A DNA stretch of 64,000 nucleotides, from positions 1 to 64,000 of the forward strand of contig JARKIF010000035.1 of NCBI GenBank assembly GCA_029378245.1, given 5' to 3'. Position numbers and translations under genes: made by a program. Below, piece by piece: positions 9,706-20,423 of the stretch. Source of the stretch: Roridomyces roridus. Its lineage: Eukaryota > Basidiomycota > Agaricomycetes > Agaricales > Mycenaceae. Each line of letters starts with the position of its first letter. The first letter of the stretch is position 1. The notes under the pieces are model-generated. The model did no database searches and had not been told where the DNA came from. It was given only the letters and a program-made list of their open reading frames with translations.

Positions 9706-12700
9706 TTTGATCCTATCCCGATGCCAAGCCGCGGCAAACCCGGCTGAACCTTCCGGCATTGCTGATCGCCTCAAGGGCATCCCAGATCACCGGACGTCTG
9801 ACACCAGCGATCAACTTCGTAGGCACCAAATGTTCTGCACTGGCACCCCGTCTCATCCGCGATAGTCGGCGATACTTTAATACACCTGCTTGCTGTTGTC
9901 TCTTGTGCAACCACGATACTTACGAGACATTTTGGGCAGCTTCAAGACCTGCCTCCCCACGCGCTAGGGGGCCGGCGCGTTCCGCCTTAGCGCGTTGAAT
10001 GTTCACTTGGTGCTCACAAGTTCGATTTCCACATAGTCACTGCAGCGGCCGTCTCTCTGTCCGGGCTCCCAACTTGCTTTTCACCCACACCCACACCCTC
10101 TCGCTTGATTCTGCAGCTGGGGTAGTCTGTCACATTTCTGGCTCCATTGGCTCCATTTCCTAGTATAACCTAGTGACTACTGTCAACATCTGCCTTCGTC
10201 CGAGACTCCGAAGTCTTCTCGGCTCAGCAGTCGCTCGCCATCGCCATGTCCTTCGTGTTCAATCCTTCGTTGTTTTCCCTGGTTTCCTTCAAGTTGCTCA
10301 TAAAGTCGCCATTGGATATGTTGAGACTCGGTTTCTCGGCGTACTCCCGCACCAAAATTTTGTATGCATCGCCGAGGCGTCGGCATTTGTCAAGTTCGAC
10401 ATATGTATTGGTTCGTTCTACTTGGTATGCTATCTCAGATGTTACATATGTTCTCTCGGGGCAACATGGCAGCATCTCCCTTCGGATAACTTCCAACGTA
10501 GAACGGAGCTCCCCTCCCGCGGATACGCCCTGAAATCGGCACCACCGGACTAGTACTCCCCGCCGCAAGCCACTCCTCCTACTCGCTCAGACTGGTGAAC
10601 GCGGTGGCATCCCAGTCGGAATTGAGGTGGTCGTAATCGTGTCGTGTTGAGACTGGGAGGCAGTCGGCGAATAATCGGCCACCAAGTGGTGGAGGTCGCC
10701 GAGCCACTCGCAGAGGGTACATTATTTCCCTAGGCTGTAGACGGTCCGCGCCCCGTCTATCGCCGCACGGATACGGATTCTGGAGACGGCGTAGAGCTTG
10801 TTGGTTCGACAGCGGGTGGAAGGAGCATCGGCCCCTCTGTGGAGGCCATCTGCGGATGCGGCGGGCGAGAATGAACATCCGCTGTCGACGATACCCAAAT
10901 ATACTCACAAGCAGCCGTAGGCGTGAAGTGCAGCCAAAGCCGCAGGCCCACATTCTCTCCCCCGGGACGATCGAGTGTCAAGATGTTGATGAGCGGCAAG
11001 CTGGTTACGGGTACATTTTGTGTCGTTACGAGCCATGCTCCCCAGCCCATTGATCAGCGGGAGGTTTGCTCCTCGCCGGTAGCTGCAGATTCACGGCTCG
11101 CCGAATGATTGGGCGCCGACAGGCATGGTGGAGAGCTGGAACGAGGCGGAGGAAACCTGAGCTGGGCGCACCGGGTTGGTTCCTGACGTCGCTAGTACCA
11201 GTGTGGGTGGGATGCTTCCAGTCGAATACTTGCCTTTTGTTGTACATATGTATGTGGTTGAATGTATTCATCCTGCCAGTGGGGTTGGGAATCTTCAAGT
11301 TGATTTCTTGAGTGAACTCGTATGGATGGCGTGCCGGCGGGACTGATTTTCAGCACCACATCACTCACCCGACCCCGAGGATTTGGAATGTACCCGTTCA
11401 AGTAGTGATGACGGTTCAAGTGATAAGCAATGCCACTAGAAACGAGGGTCAGTTGTTCAAACTACGGATCCAAAGACTTGCCTCGAGAATATCAACGCAA
11501 GCTCACCAAGGTCACATCTAGGCAGAAGGACGCGATCAGTCGCGAATGCGCACACCCCTGGTTTCAGCAGGTAAACTGTCAAAAAACTCGCAGGCTTGTG
11601 ACGACAGATCATCTAAAGGAGCACAAGTAACGATGACAAGTTAAGACTCAACCTCGGCATTTGGAGACGCGATGCAAACCACCACTCACCTATTTAATAA
11701 ATTTCATCAACGCCAGAAGTCCACTCCCCAGCTCCCCAGACTCGTCAGTGTATTCATTATCCTATTGCCAAGCTCCGATCCGGATTTCTGTGCATCGTTC
11801 TCGCCCAGCTCCCCGATGCGACCACCATACTTACACTTACCTCTTCCTAGGACACATCGTCTCGATGCACTGGTTGAGCCCACCTTCGGTCATAAAGGCC
11901 CGTCGGCTTGTGCTATGGAATGAAAATCCCATTCAGGGAGGTTCGGACAGTGGAATGCGATGGGTTGGAGCTTTGAAAGACGCCTTGTGGGATGCAGATA
12001 ATCCTGGGGCACATTCCAGGCTTTGTAGCTTGAAGTCCATGCGAGTTACCGTTCAATGTGACTGCGCAGCGACGGGACCTTGCCAGAAAAGTTACATAAA
12101 ACCAGCATGCATCGGCCGACCTGCGAAGATGAGATAGCAGGTTGAGCCACGGCGCACTTGCATACTGGAAAAGATATCATCGCATTCGAGTTTGAGAGTC
12201 TTGCTAATATTGAACCGGTCCTTGGTTCAACGACTGAACAAGTACCGTCTTGGCGTCCACCGTTCTATCGGATTGTAAGAGAACTTTTTTATGAGCCCGA
12301 AAGTAAGCGAGCGAATGAGAATGAGAATGAAAAAGACATACAGGACCCACTACCCTCACCAAGATCATCATCAAAGAAACTACTCAACGACATCGGCCCC
12401 GCACGGGACATGTCTGTTGTGGTTGCGGAGTGCGGCCCTTCCCAGAAGATTGATCGACCGTAACTTGTGCAGGAGGAGTAGCAGCTCACCTGCGCCGTCA
12501 GCAATTCAGGTGTGAGACATAGCCCAGAGCAGAGATGCGTCGAGCTGGGAGTGTTGTAACCAGTGAGGGAATTGCCGAATGCTTCAGAACGCCGGCTTGA
12601 CGCCGGCATGTGGTAGCCTTGAACCTACAGGTCGATGACTGCACCAGGGCGCGTGTGTAGATGCAGTGGTTTGATATCGGCGTCGACGGCAATTGGCTGC

Positions 12701-14129
12701 CGCTGGAGCCGTCAGCGGCAGTCACGCAGGCGACACGGAGATGGCAGAGGGAGGGAGAGCTGTGGTGACAGTTAGCATCGGTGACAAAAGTCAAGTCTAT
12801 TCAGCTGAATCACCTCCAATACGTTGCCCACCATCAATCTGTGGACATCATGACCTCTATGGTAGCATAACTTCGCTCCGATCCCTTTGGAAATCGCTGG
12901 ATGGGAGGTTTACCTGGGGTCGACGAGATGAGCGATGGACATACAGAAATCACTGAACTCGTTTCAGCATCTAAGTATCACGATAAAATGAAAGGCTCAC
13001 CAAATCAGACCGAATCAGGGGGTGCAGGCATATGAACTGACAGACAGACAACTCACGAGCGAACAGATGGTACTGTGAAGGTGTAGTATATACTAATGGG
13101 CCATGGCTTCGAGTCTTACTCTTCGTCGCCGAATGTTACACATATCAGAACTAAGCGTCACCGTTTTCTCTCAAACAAGGACATTCTGAGCCGAGAACCA
13201 TCCAACCTCTGTCCGAAGAAATATTACTTTTGCGCTTGAACAGTTGCCGGATGCAACCCCGAAGGGTGTAGGTCGTTTGATTCGAAGCTGAGTTCTCGCG
13301 ACCTCCGTTGACGCCAGAATTCGAACAGAGCTCGCCCGCCGTGGAAGAGATACATCCAGATTTCATCATGATCGCGGCAGTAGCAATGGACGCAGCAGTG
13401 ATTAAGTATTGATCTAGACAGTTCCCCGGTAGCTGAACGAGCGGAGCGAATGGTGAGATGGTAAAAAGCAGGATTGTAGCCAACAGCGGAGGAGGAGGAG
13501 CGGCCGCCCAGTGAGCTCAAGTGAAGGTGATGATGATGTTCGGAAACAGAGAGATTCCAAACAAATCCGAATAGAATAACACGCGATGTTCAAGAAAGAA
13601 CCCAGCCAGTGCCGTCGCTCGATTGGGACCAAATCCATGAGAGTTCTCGGATGCCGTACAGTTTTTCTCTCGAATGAGGGCAAGAAGCAAGAATGAAGTA
13701 GCAGATCCAGGGACCAGTGGAAGACGTTAGACCCGATAGCTGAGCGTCCGAAGCGTTTGAACCAGGAACAAGAACAAGCAAGACCGCAGCGTAGGGCCGA
13801 GGAGCTCGAAAGAGGAACGGGGTGGCCAGCGAACTGGACTCGGAAGTCGGGAATTGAGATGATGGTGGTCAGAAAGAGAGAGAGAGGCCAAACAGATGCC
13901 AATACCTTGTTCTTTATTTGATCGTTCGACTTGAAGGTAGTAAATACAAAGTCTACGACTTTGCCACGATCTGCCGAGCACCCGTAAGCAGCCTACTTAT
14001 CCAGAATTGATTCGGCATGTGATGCCTTGAGTGATTGCGTGCCGGGCAGTGACTGATGGATCAACAGAGCCGCTCCACCGGACCTTGACCGGACCATGCG
14101 GTCAGATACGAGATCTGGACCCCGTTGAT
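9706..14129. other. Gene-poor stretch with weak ORFs only
   Basis: I could not support a gene here. Open frames include 10568-10224 (minus; helical-looking, with ELDKCRRLGDAYKILVREYA), 11050-10757 (minus), 11661-12137 (plus), 12693-12956 (plus) and 13902-13414 (minus). None shows a recognised motif or clear splice partners. They may be relics or chance ORFs. Confidence 0.4.
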
Positions 14130-14360
14130 TATTAGGCCTGATGGGAGGACAAATAAAGTTGATTTTTTGTCTCCAGATCTGGCTGTATCTGGCTCCGAGA
14201 TTTGGCCAAATCTGAGTCCGGATTGCGAAATGCAATTCGGCATTGATGAGATTTGGCGAGTTCTGGCCAAATCTCGCCAGATCTGAGACAAGTCGCGGAA
14301 AGAAGCCAAATCTTTCCAGATCTGGGGAGATTTGGCCAGAACTGACCAGAACTGGTATGC
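14130..14360. repeat. Second AGATTTGGCCAGA sub-repeat array
   Basis: Repeated AGATTTGGCCA and CCAGATCTGG units in both orientations, matching the array at 9240-9400. It lies just downstream of family B copy B2. The two arrays probably belong to one repeat family whose ends I could not define. Confidence 0.5.
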
Positions 14361-14404
14361 CAACACCAATTCCTTGACTTATTGTCCAGTACGGACCCTC
14401 AAAG

Positions 14405-14779
14405 CTAAAGCTTGACATTGTTCTTCGGAAAGCATTTTTTCCTGCGTGGGTTTGAAGGCGCTGGGTGGAGAAGCTGGAGTATGATACACACCAGCAGGCT
14501 TTCCCGAGTGCGGCGCAACTGTGCGAGGCGCTCCTCGCTGACACGCGATTCTTTCAATGTTGCCTCTCCGCCTATCGCACTTGTTATGGGGCGCAGCTGT
14601 GAATCGAAATAGGCGTTCATCTCTTCGTCATCGTAGTTCTGGTCAAGTGTGAACGAGAGACCAGCAGTCAAGTGTTTTATCCCTACCACTTCGGGGCCAA
14701 AACCGGTTTCCTGTCCGCTACTTCCTACATCTTCGTCTATCGCAGTTGGTTCGTTGGAAGAAATGATGGTAAGAGTCAT
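14405..14779 (-). pseudogene. Family B copy B2, with repeat insertion and altered 3' end
   Basis: It starts MTLTIISSNEPTAIDED, like the other B copies, and contains the family motif VSEERLAQLRRTRESLL. About 55 residues between them come from the dispersed repeat shared with 8.4-9.2 kb; the frame stays open through it. A 50-nt intron-like gap (GTGTGTATC...CACGCAG) follows the LRR-T-R motif, then EKMLSEEQCQALALRVRTGQ and a stop. The normal second and third exons (DDRQIFVDTW..., LTEAEYG) are absent. It lies directly downstream of copy B1 on the same strand. Probably non-functional. Confidence 0.5.
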
Positions 14780-14859
14780 ACTTAAGTTAGCCCCTATTCC
14801 GGACTGCAACTGATATGCTTTTGGCCAGTCCATACACACGAATTCAACTGTAGTCAAAG

Positions 14860-15437
14860 TCACCATCCATGCTTCTCCGCCTCGAGACAACACGCCGCTG
14901 CGTCCTCTTCGCTGATTTCAGATATGGCCGCTTGAGCAAATTTCATTTCAGATCGCAAAGTCGAGCGAGATGTAGCCCCAAACTCACCGTATTCTGCCTC
15001 GGTCAAACTCTGACGCCATTCCTCGTACGCCTCCTTCTGCGGACGGTAGAGCTCCTTCACAGCGGCAGATATAGCGTCACCAATTTCCTTGAACTCTTCC
15101 CAGGTTGGTCCGGACCGTCCTGGCATTCAGAGTGAGGGATAAACTGCAAGTTCAAAGAATGTGTTTTCCCTACGTCGTCCAGATTGAAATTGTGTTCCTT
15201 CAACCAGGTGTCTACAAAGATCTGGCGGTCGTCAGGACTAATGTCCCATTTTTTCTGCGGGGATGTCAAGCTGGGACGGAGAAGCCCGAGTAGGATACAT
15301 ACCAAGAGGTCCTTTTGAATACGGCGCAATTCTGCAACGCGCTCCTCGCCGACGGGCTTCTGTTCCTCCTCGTCCATCGCAGAAGTTAATGTTGTTGGTT
15401 GGTCGGAGGAAGTGGCCATGGATGGTGAACGAGTCAT
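14860..15437 (-). CDS. Family B small helical protein, copy B1
   Basis: Unrecognised small family; best-preserved copy. Exon 1 (15437-15303) starts MTRSPSMATSSDQPTTL and ends with the signature GEERVAELRRIQKDLL. A 48-nt intron leads to exon 2 (15254-15174: KKWDISPDDRQIFVDTWLKE, ending NLDD). A third block (to 14988) reads EEFKEIGDAISAAVKELYRP, then EEWRQSLTEAEYG, followed by a GTGAGT donor. The last exon may be ISEEDAAACCLEAEKHGW plus stop at 14860. The exon 2 to exon 3 junction does not phase perfectly with the sites I see, so there is an undetected site or a small lesion. Only 44 bp separate its start from the end of family A copy A4, a pairing repeated elsewhere in the window. Confidence 0.55.
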
Positions 15438-15440
15438 AAT

Positions 15441-15453
15441 TTACCCCTATCCC
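15441..15453 (-). promoter_or_regulatory. Conserved GGGATAGGGG motif upstream of family B start
   Basis: GGGATAGGGGTAAA lies just before the B1 ATG and at the same place before B4 (45,094-45,106); a close variant precedes B3 (20,262-20,272). Either a shared promoter element or simple duplication. Confidence 0.35.
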
Positions 15454-15480
15454 GAACGTGTATGGAATTTCAACTTGCTA

Positions 15481-16350
15481 CTAATATCTGTAGTCTTGAA
15501 GCCAACTGTCATCGCCGTCGGGACTATATTCCCACAAGAGGTCCGAAGATGATGCCCCCACACAGTGCGAGTGCGAAAGCTCACGAGTGCCCGGTCCAGG
15601 CGAATCATCTGGAACCCGATGGTTCGATGCAGCTCGTCTGGGCGTTCATCTCTGGCCCAGATACCCTCGATCTCTGCCAAGAAAAATTCCAAGTTCCTGT
15701 GTGCTTCCAGGAGGAGATCAAGGTGCTTGTTGGCGCTCGCCACTAGAGCCGAAAGGTCATCTGGAGACAAATGTTTCATCATATCGGGGTACCACCAAAG
15801 AGTATATCGCTCACTGAGTGTTGCTCCGTAAGCGTTCACTTTGGCAGACAGATTGCGAGTAGCGACTTCCCAGTCACAGCGTAGATCCGCGATGGGGGTT
15901 TCGAATTCTTTCAGTCCCTCGCTGAAAATGCGAAGAAGGGTGGCAGCATGGGCTCGTCCACCTCGGAGACGGGACCCTGACGCGCTCGAGATCGGGCCAG
16001 TCTTCGATGACGAAATAAAAATCTGGCGCATCTCTCGTGCGCTCCGAGGATGGCCTCCATCAGGGTAATGTAGTTGCTATGAAGTGGTTCGATTAAAGGC
16101 TTGTATTGTATGGAAGTGTTCGTTTCGAGGTCAGCGATACGCGCAGAGAGTTGCGCCATGTCGAGAAATGCTTCCCGGGCAGCGAAACCGACACATGGCA
16201 CAATCGGTGTTGAAGAGCATTGACGAGTGGGTCCTTTCGAAAAGGTGAGAAGGTAGGCACAGAGGTCCAAAAGAGAATGCATACAGGACCGTTCGGTGAC
16301 ATTGGACTGGGAGGAGGAGGAAAATATGGAGGCCACCGTGGCACTTGCAT
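15481..16350 (-). pseudogene. Family A copy A4, degenerate
   Basis: Exon 1 (from 16350; MQVPRWPPYFPPPPSP) and the DPLVNALQHRL start of exon 2 are intact, but the sequence then carries three lesions: a 1-nt loss near 16,187-16,195, before VGFAAREAFLDMAQLSARI; a frameshift near 15,945, before LLRIFSEGLKEFETPIADL; and a deletion near 15,540 that removes the HPQW...ATxFRTLL segment, after which the tail (DLLWEYSPDGDDSWLQDYRY, TAG at 15481) is in another frame. A few residues are also lost before MIRLDRALVSFRT. No plausible intron set repairs all of these. Confidence 0.8.
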
Positions 16351-16859
16351 CGCGCCGGAGTCGTGAGGACTGTGAAGGAACAATTGGACAGGAGTTTGAA
16401 ACCACGAGCAGGGTTCCTTCGAGTTGTGTAGAGTACTACGCGTGCAATCTAAAAAGAAGGCCAGTTGGTGTGCCTAGTCGTTGAGCAATTCGATTGAGTC
16501 GGGTTCAAGGGAGCATGTTTAATCATTGATGTCGGGCCGCCCTTTGTGAGGCGGCCCCTCGGACATGATGTCCGAACACAAACACAACATCATGTCTTCC
16601 TCCAACCATGCCTATCTGAATCCAGGCAAGGGCCAAGCACGACGCACTCAAGGCTCCTCCTTCCCTGCGACCCTTTAACACCCTCACGTTGTGGTTGAGC
16701 GATGGGCATTCAACTGGGAGCAAACCGGGAGGACCGCGTGAATGAGAATGCAACGAGGCGTCCTCTTTGTTTCCGTGTTGGTCTTTGTCGACGCGTCGTG
16801 TCTTTCCCTTTCACTCTTCTTCCACACCCGCAAACTTTCCCTGTACTCCGCCCGCTTCA

Positions 16860-18382
16860 ATGGCAATAGCATCTATGCGCGACTCTGCATCTTCCGACGG
16901 TATGCACTCTATTTCTCTAATCAGTTTCTTTCATTGACATGTCATGTAGAGCGGACATGGAACGCGCTCTCTGTACCGCATTACGGTTCGCCCGCCGCAT
17001 TCATGTCACCCAGGACACGGAACTCCAATATCCTCATCTCGATCCGTGGCACAATTGCCACCATCCACGCTCTCCCTTTCGAGCTTTTGTCCAAGATCAT
17101 GGTCCTCGCACTCTACTCCCAGTACCATGACACCTCGTGTAGCGACGTGTTTTATTTGTGCGCGGTCTGCTCTCGGTGGAGAGATGTGGCCATCCCGACT
17201 CCGCTGCTGTGGGCCCAAGTGGCTCTGCCGCTCACGCTGCACGGGGGAGCCTCCTCGATCACCAATTTGTTCTTGGAGCGGTCTGCTCTGCGACCTGTTC
17301 ATATCAACGTTGGGAACGCCTTCTGGGATCCCAAGAAACCTGCCGATTTCCGTCCGGCATTGGCCTCCGTGGGCGGTGCGGCAGATAGATGGGAGAGTCT
17401 GGCGGTCTGGAGGATCGATTTCCCTCAGGCTGACTCCGATATAATCGACCCCCTCACCTACGTTCCCGCCGGCAGATTGGCCAGCCTCAAGAAACTCAGC
17501 TTAACGTTGCTCAACCGGGAGATCGTAGACCACCCCAACCAAGCGGTCTTTATATCTGCACCTTACCTTTGCGATGTCACGCTAGACATGCGAGACGCGT
17601 TCGAGATCATCCCGATGCCGTGGGAGCAGCTCACTCGACTCGAAGTCAAGTGCTCGTCGCCGCAAGCATGCCTGGACGCTCTTGTGCAATGCGTCAATGT
17701 GGTGGCGGCCAAGGTTTCCACCGAACAATGGCTGTCGGGGGTCGCTGCGAAGCCCGCCACGAATTTGGTCAAGATGGAAACGCTGGAGATTCGTGTCGTG
17801 GGTGAAGAATGGGATGCCGAGGATTTTGGGCCCTTCCTCCGCCAGCTTAATCTTCCCGAGCTCAAGTCCCTGAGCCTTGACTGTCTCTCTTTTGAAGATC
17901 GCGCCTCACCGCTCCTCTCCACCGCTTTGCAGATCTTCCTAGCGGAAGGCTCCCCCAAGCTCGAGCAGCTTGCCCTTCGTGACTGCATCTCACCGTCCGA
18001 CATCCCTCAACTCCTCGCGCACACTCCATCCCTCGTCAGATTCCGTTTCCAGGACGGTCAGCTGTACAGCATCGACGACGAGTTTTTTGACGTGCTCCAG
18101 TACTCGAGCACAGACCAAACTCGGCAGCTCGTGCCCAAGCTCGAGAGGTTGGAGATTGCGGAGCTCTATCCGACGTTTACGGAGCTTGCTGTGGTCAATT
18201 TGGTCCAATCACGCAAAGCCTGCGTGAAGCTCGAGTGGAGTGAAGAACTGGAATGGAGCGAGACGTATCAATTTGAGGAATTTCGGGAGATTTTGGAAGT
18301 GGAAGTGGATGTGGATTATAGCAATTCTGCTGGTGGGGTAGATATGGTCATCCTCCGGCCCAAGGACATGAAGGGCAACTAG
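16860..18382 (+). CDS. F-box domain protein
   Basis: Exon 1 (16860-16899) encodes MAIASMRDSASSD. A 50-nt intron (GTATGC...TCATGTAG) leads to exon 2 (16950-18382); 490 aa in all. The F-box-like segment is near residues 60-110: TIHALPFELLSKIMVLALYS, then FYLCAVCSRWRDVAIPTPLLW. The rest holds leucine-rich, irregular repeats (LASLKKLSLTLL, LPELKSLSLDCLSF, LEQLALRDC, LERLEIAEL) as in mushroom F-box proteins, which act as substrate adaptors of SCF ubiquitin ligases. The C-terminus is acidic. An upstream in-frame ATG would remove the intron and give a long hydrophobic leader, so the spliced start is preferred. Fragments resembling this gene occur near 7.1 and 19.3 kb. Substrate unknown. Confidence 0.8.
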
Positions 18383-19149
18383 AGGACCGGAGACATGTAC
18401 TTGTTTCGTTTTATTCATTCCGTGACCCTGATCCTAAATCGTCGGTGATGCGCCACCACTGCCACTGATTGACAACATGAACACTTTGTTCGCTCTCCAG
18501 TCTGCTCGCATTCTTCACAGTAACAACCAGACGACGCGTCAGAGTCATCTCGGCGACAGAGGCTGCTCTTTGCGTAATAATGCAAGCTCGTCAGTGGCTT
18601 TATTGCCCTCTGATCAGCGCTGACCCAACGCGCACAGTTAGCTAATCGTAATTTTTTTTTGCAACATGCTGGACGAATTCGGCAAGCGCCGTGCCTGCGC
18701 TCCTGCTCAATCGACACGGTGCCCCCGGATCTGCATCTTCGTACCAACCACTCCTGGGCATCGAAAGCCATCGTCATGTATCGCCGTCGGAACGAAAATA
18801 TCAGAGAGACTCCCGTTTGGGGGCCGCAGCTGTATGTGCCAAAATCCGCCCGTGGAGATGGTACAATCCTCAAATATTCTTCAGAGATGGTCATCTCATT
18901 CAAGGTACCCAGTCTCGCCTTGGGCGGAACCTCCACTCAGCTAGATCTTCAGCACTATTCCAATAGACTCGAGAGGCGCACATCGCCGAATTCGTCAGAC
19001 AAACCGTGGGTACTAGGCGCACCGAGAAGCAAGTCATTGGTCGATTGGTTCGATTGGCTCAAGCATCGCCTAATTTTCTCTGTAAGTAAGGTAAAAGGGT
19101 GCATGTTCCAAATCACTGAATTCGTTAATAGTGCTATGCCTTATACGCC
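18383..19149. other. No supported gene
   Basis: Two overlapping open frames (18659-19156 plus; 18936-18415 minus) show no motif I recognise. Confidence 0.4.
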
Positions 19150-19640
19150 GACATGAAATACAGCCCGAGATCCTTCATCCGCATTCTTTACACCCTAATT
19201 ACCAGTGGACCGTGGGCTGCCCGCAAAAAGATGTCAAATTGCTGTCCGCTTCACGCGGTCTGCCCTATAAGCCAGAAGTATCCTTACCACCAGCTTCTTT
19301 CTCGAGCCGGGCGATCCCACCGTTACAATACTATCCTCCCAACTTTTATCTCTGCAATCCGTCGTGGACATCTGCCGTGGGCCCAAGTCTAGGTGTACCG
19401 TAAAGTGCTTGAAGATGTCGGAATTGGACCAAGCCCATGTTCTGTATCGATACAGTGCAACTCTTCCGTATGCGGAGCTGCCTATGTTGTGATCCTATTG
19501 CGAACCGCTCATGTTCTTGTGTCAGATTTACGATCCAGCGCACGACATGTATTTTAACGGCGTGTCGTTGGGAACCTACCCGGAACGTACATACTAGGAC
19601 ACCGATTGTTGCCACCCAAAGAAAACCAATGATAAACTTG
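19150..19640 (+). pseudogene. Decayed F-box gene relic
   Basis: The DNA at 19,340-19,395 (TTTTATCTCTGC ... CCGTGGGCCCAAGT) parallels the F-box end of the gene at 16860-18382 (FYLC ... LLWAQV) with internal loss and stops. Flanking frames are broken. Short and weak evidence. Confidence 0.3.
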
Positions 19641-19822
19641 TGGACCGTCATTGCCGAAAAACTTGGAATACATGGGAGGAATTCAACTACAAAGACCGTC
19701 ACGACAGCAGTCAAAATCGATCCTCGCTCCCTCGTCAGTCCATTCAGACATGGCAACTAGCGCAATGCAATTTTTGAGCCGTGGAATCAAAGGAGATTGT
19801 TGAACAACACAAAAACTTACCG

Positions 19823-20246
19823 CATTCCGCCTCGGTCAGACTTTTCAACCAAGTTTGGTAGTTGTCCTCCGGACGCTGCGTAGCTTGGACAGCAGCAGAT
19901 ACCGCTGCGCTTAATTCAGCCCTCTCTTCCTCGGTGTGGTGCTGACAATCGAAACAAGGTTAACGACAAGTGAGAATGTGTCCGTCCGCCGTGCTTACCT
20001 GGTCAGGATCGTAATTCCGCTCCTGCATGCATCTCTCCCTTATTGCTATGATTTTTGCCATGGTAGGCATTTTGCTCTGCGTGGGGTTTCAGGGTCGTTG
20101 GGAATGGCACTGAGAGGACAGATACACACTATGAGGTCGGCCTTTATACGACGCAACTCTGCAAGCCGTTCCTTGCTAGGCTTGGCACGGTTGTCCAATA
20201 TGGCTGGTTCGTTGGAAGAGGTGCTCATGGATGGTGAAAGAGTCAT
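19823..20246 (-). CDS. Family B small helical protein, copy B3
   Basis: Exon 1 (from 20246) starts MTLSPSMSTSSNEPAILD and has the signature SKERLAELRRIKADLI. A ~50-nt intron (GTGTGTATC...CACGCAG) leads to exon 2 (SKMPTMAKIIAIRERCMQER, ending NYDPDQ); another (GTAAGC...TTGTCAG) leads to exon 3 (HHTEEERAELSAAVSAAVQA ... LKSLTEAECG), which ends at a GTAAGT donor. The final exon beyond 19823 is not identified. The frame is open through the three exons. Unlike B1 and B4 it has no family A copy next to it; the large gene at 20424 follows on the same strand. Confidence 0.5.
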
Positions 20247-20423
20247 GATTCAGATTTACATCCCCCTATCCCTCGTTGGAACTTCCGAGTCTGATGCGCT
20301 TTCGACCAATCTGGCATTTTGCTTCAAGTCGTGGGGCCGTATTAAGATTATACGAAAAATGCTGTTTACAGACGGTATACAATGCTTCGTCAAAAAAGAA
20401 TGAAATAGAGGGAATAAATAAGA

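Noticed and set aside
10579..11298. Overlapping minus-strand ORFs that might be a spliced gene
   Set aside because: No domain, no phase-consistent splice set and no paralogue in the window; kept only as a weak-ORF note.
13414..13902. 162-codon minus-strand ORF, Ser/Leu/Cys-rich
   Set aside because: No motif, start or splice support; composition fits chance reading.
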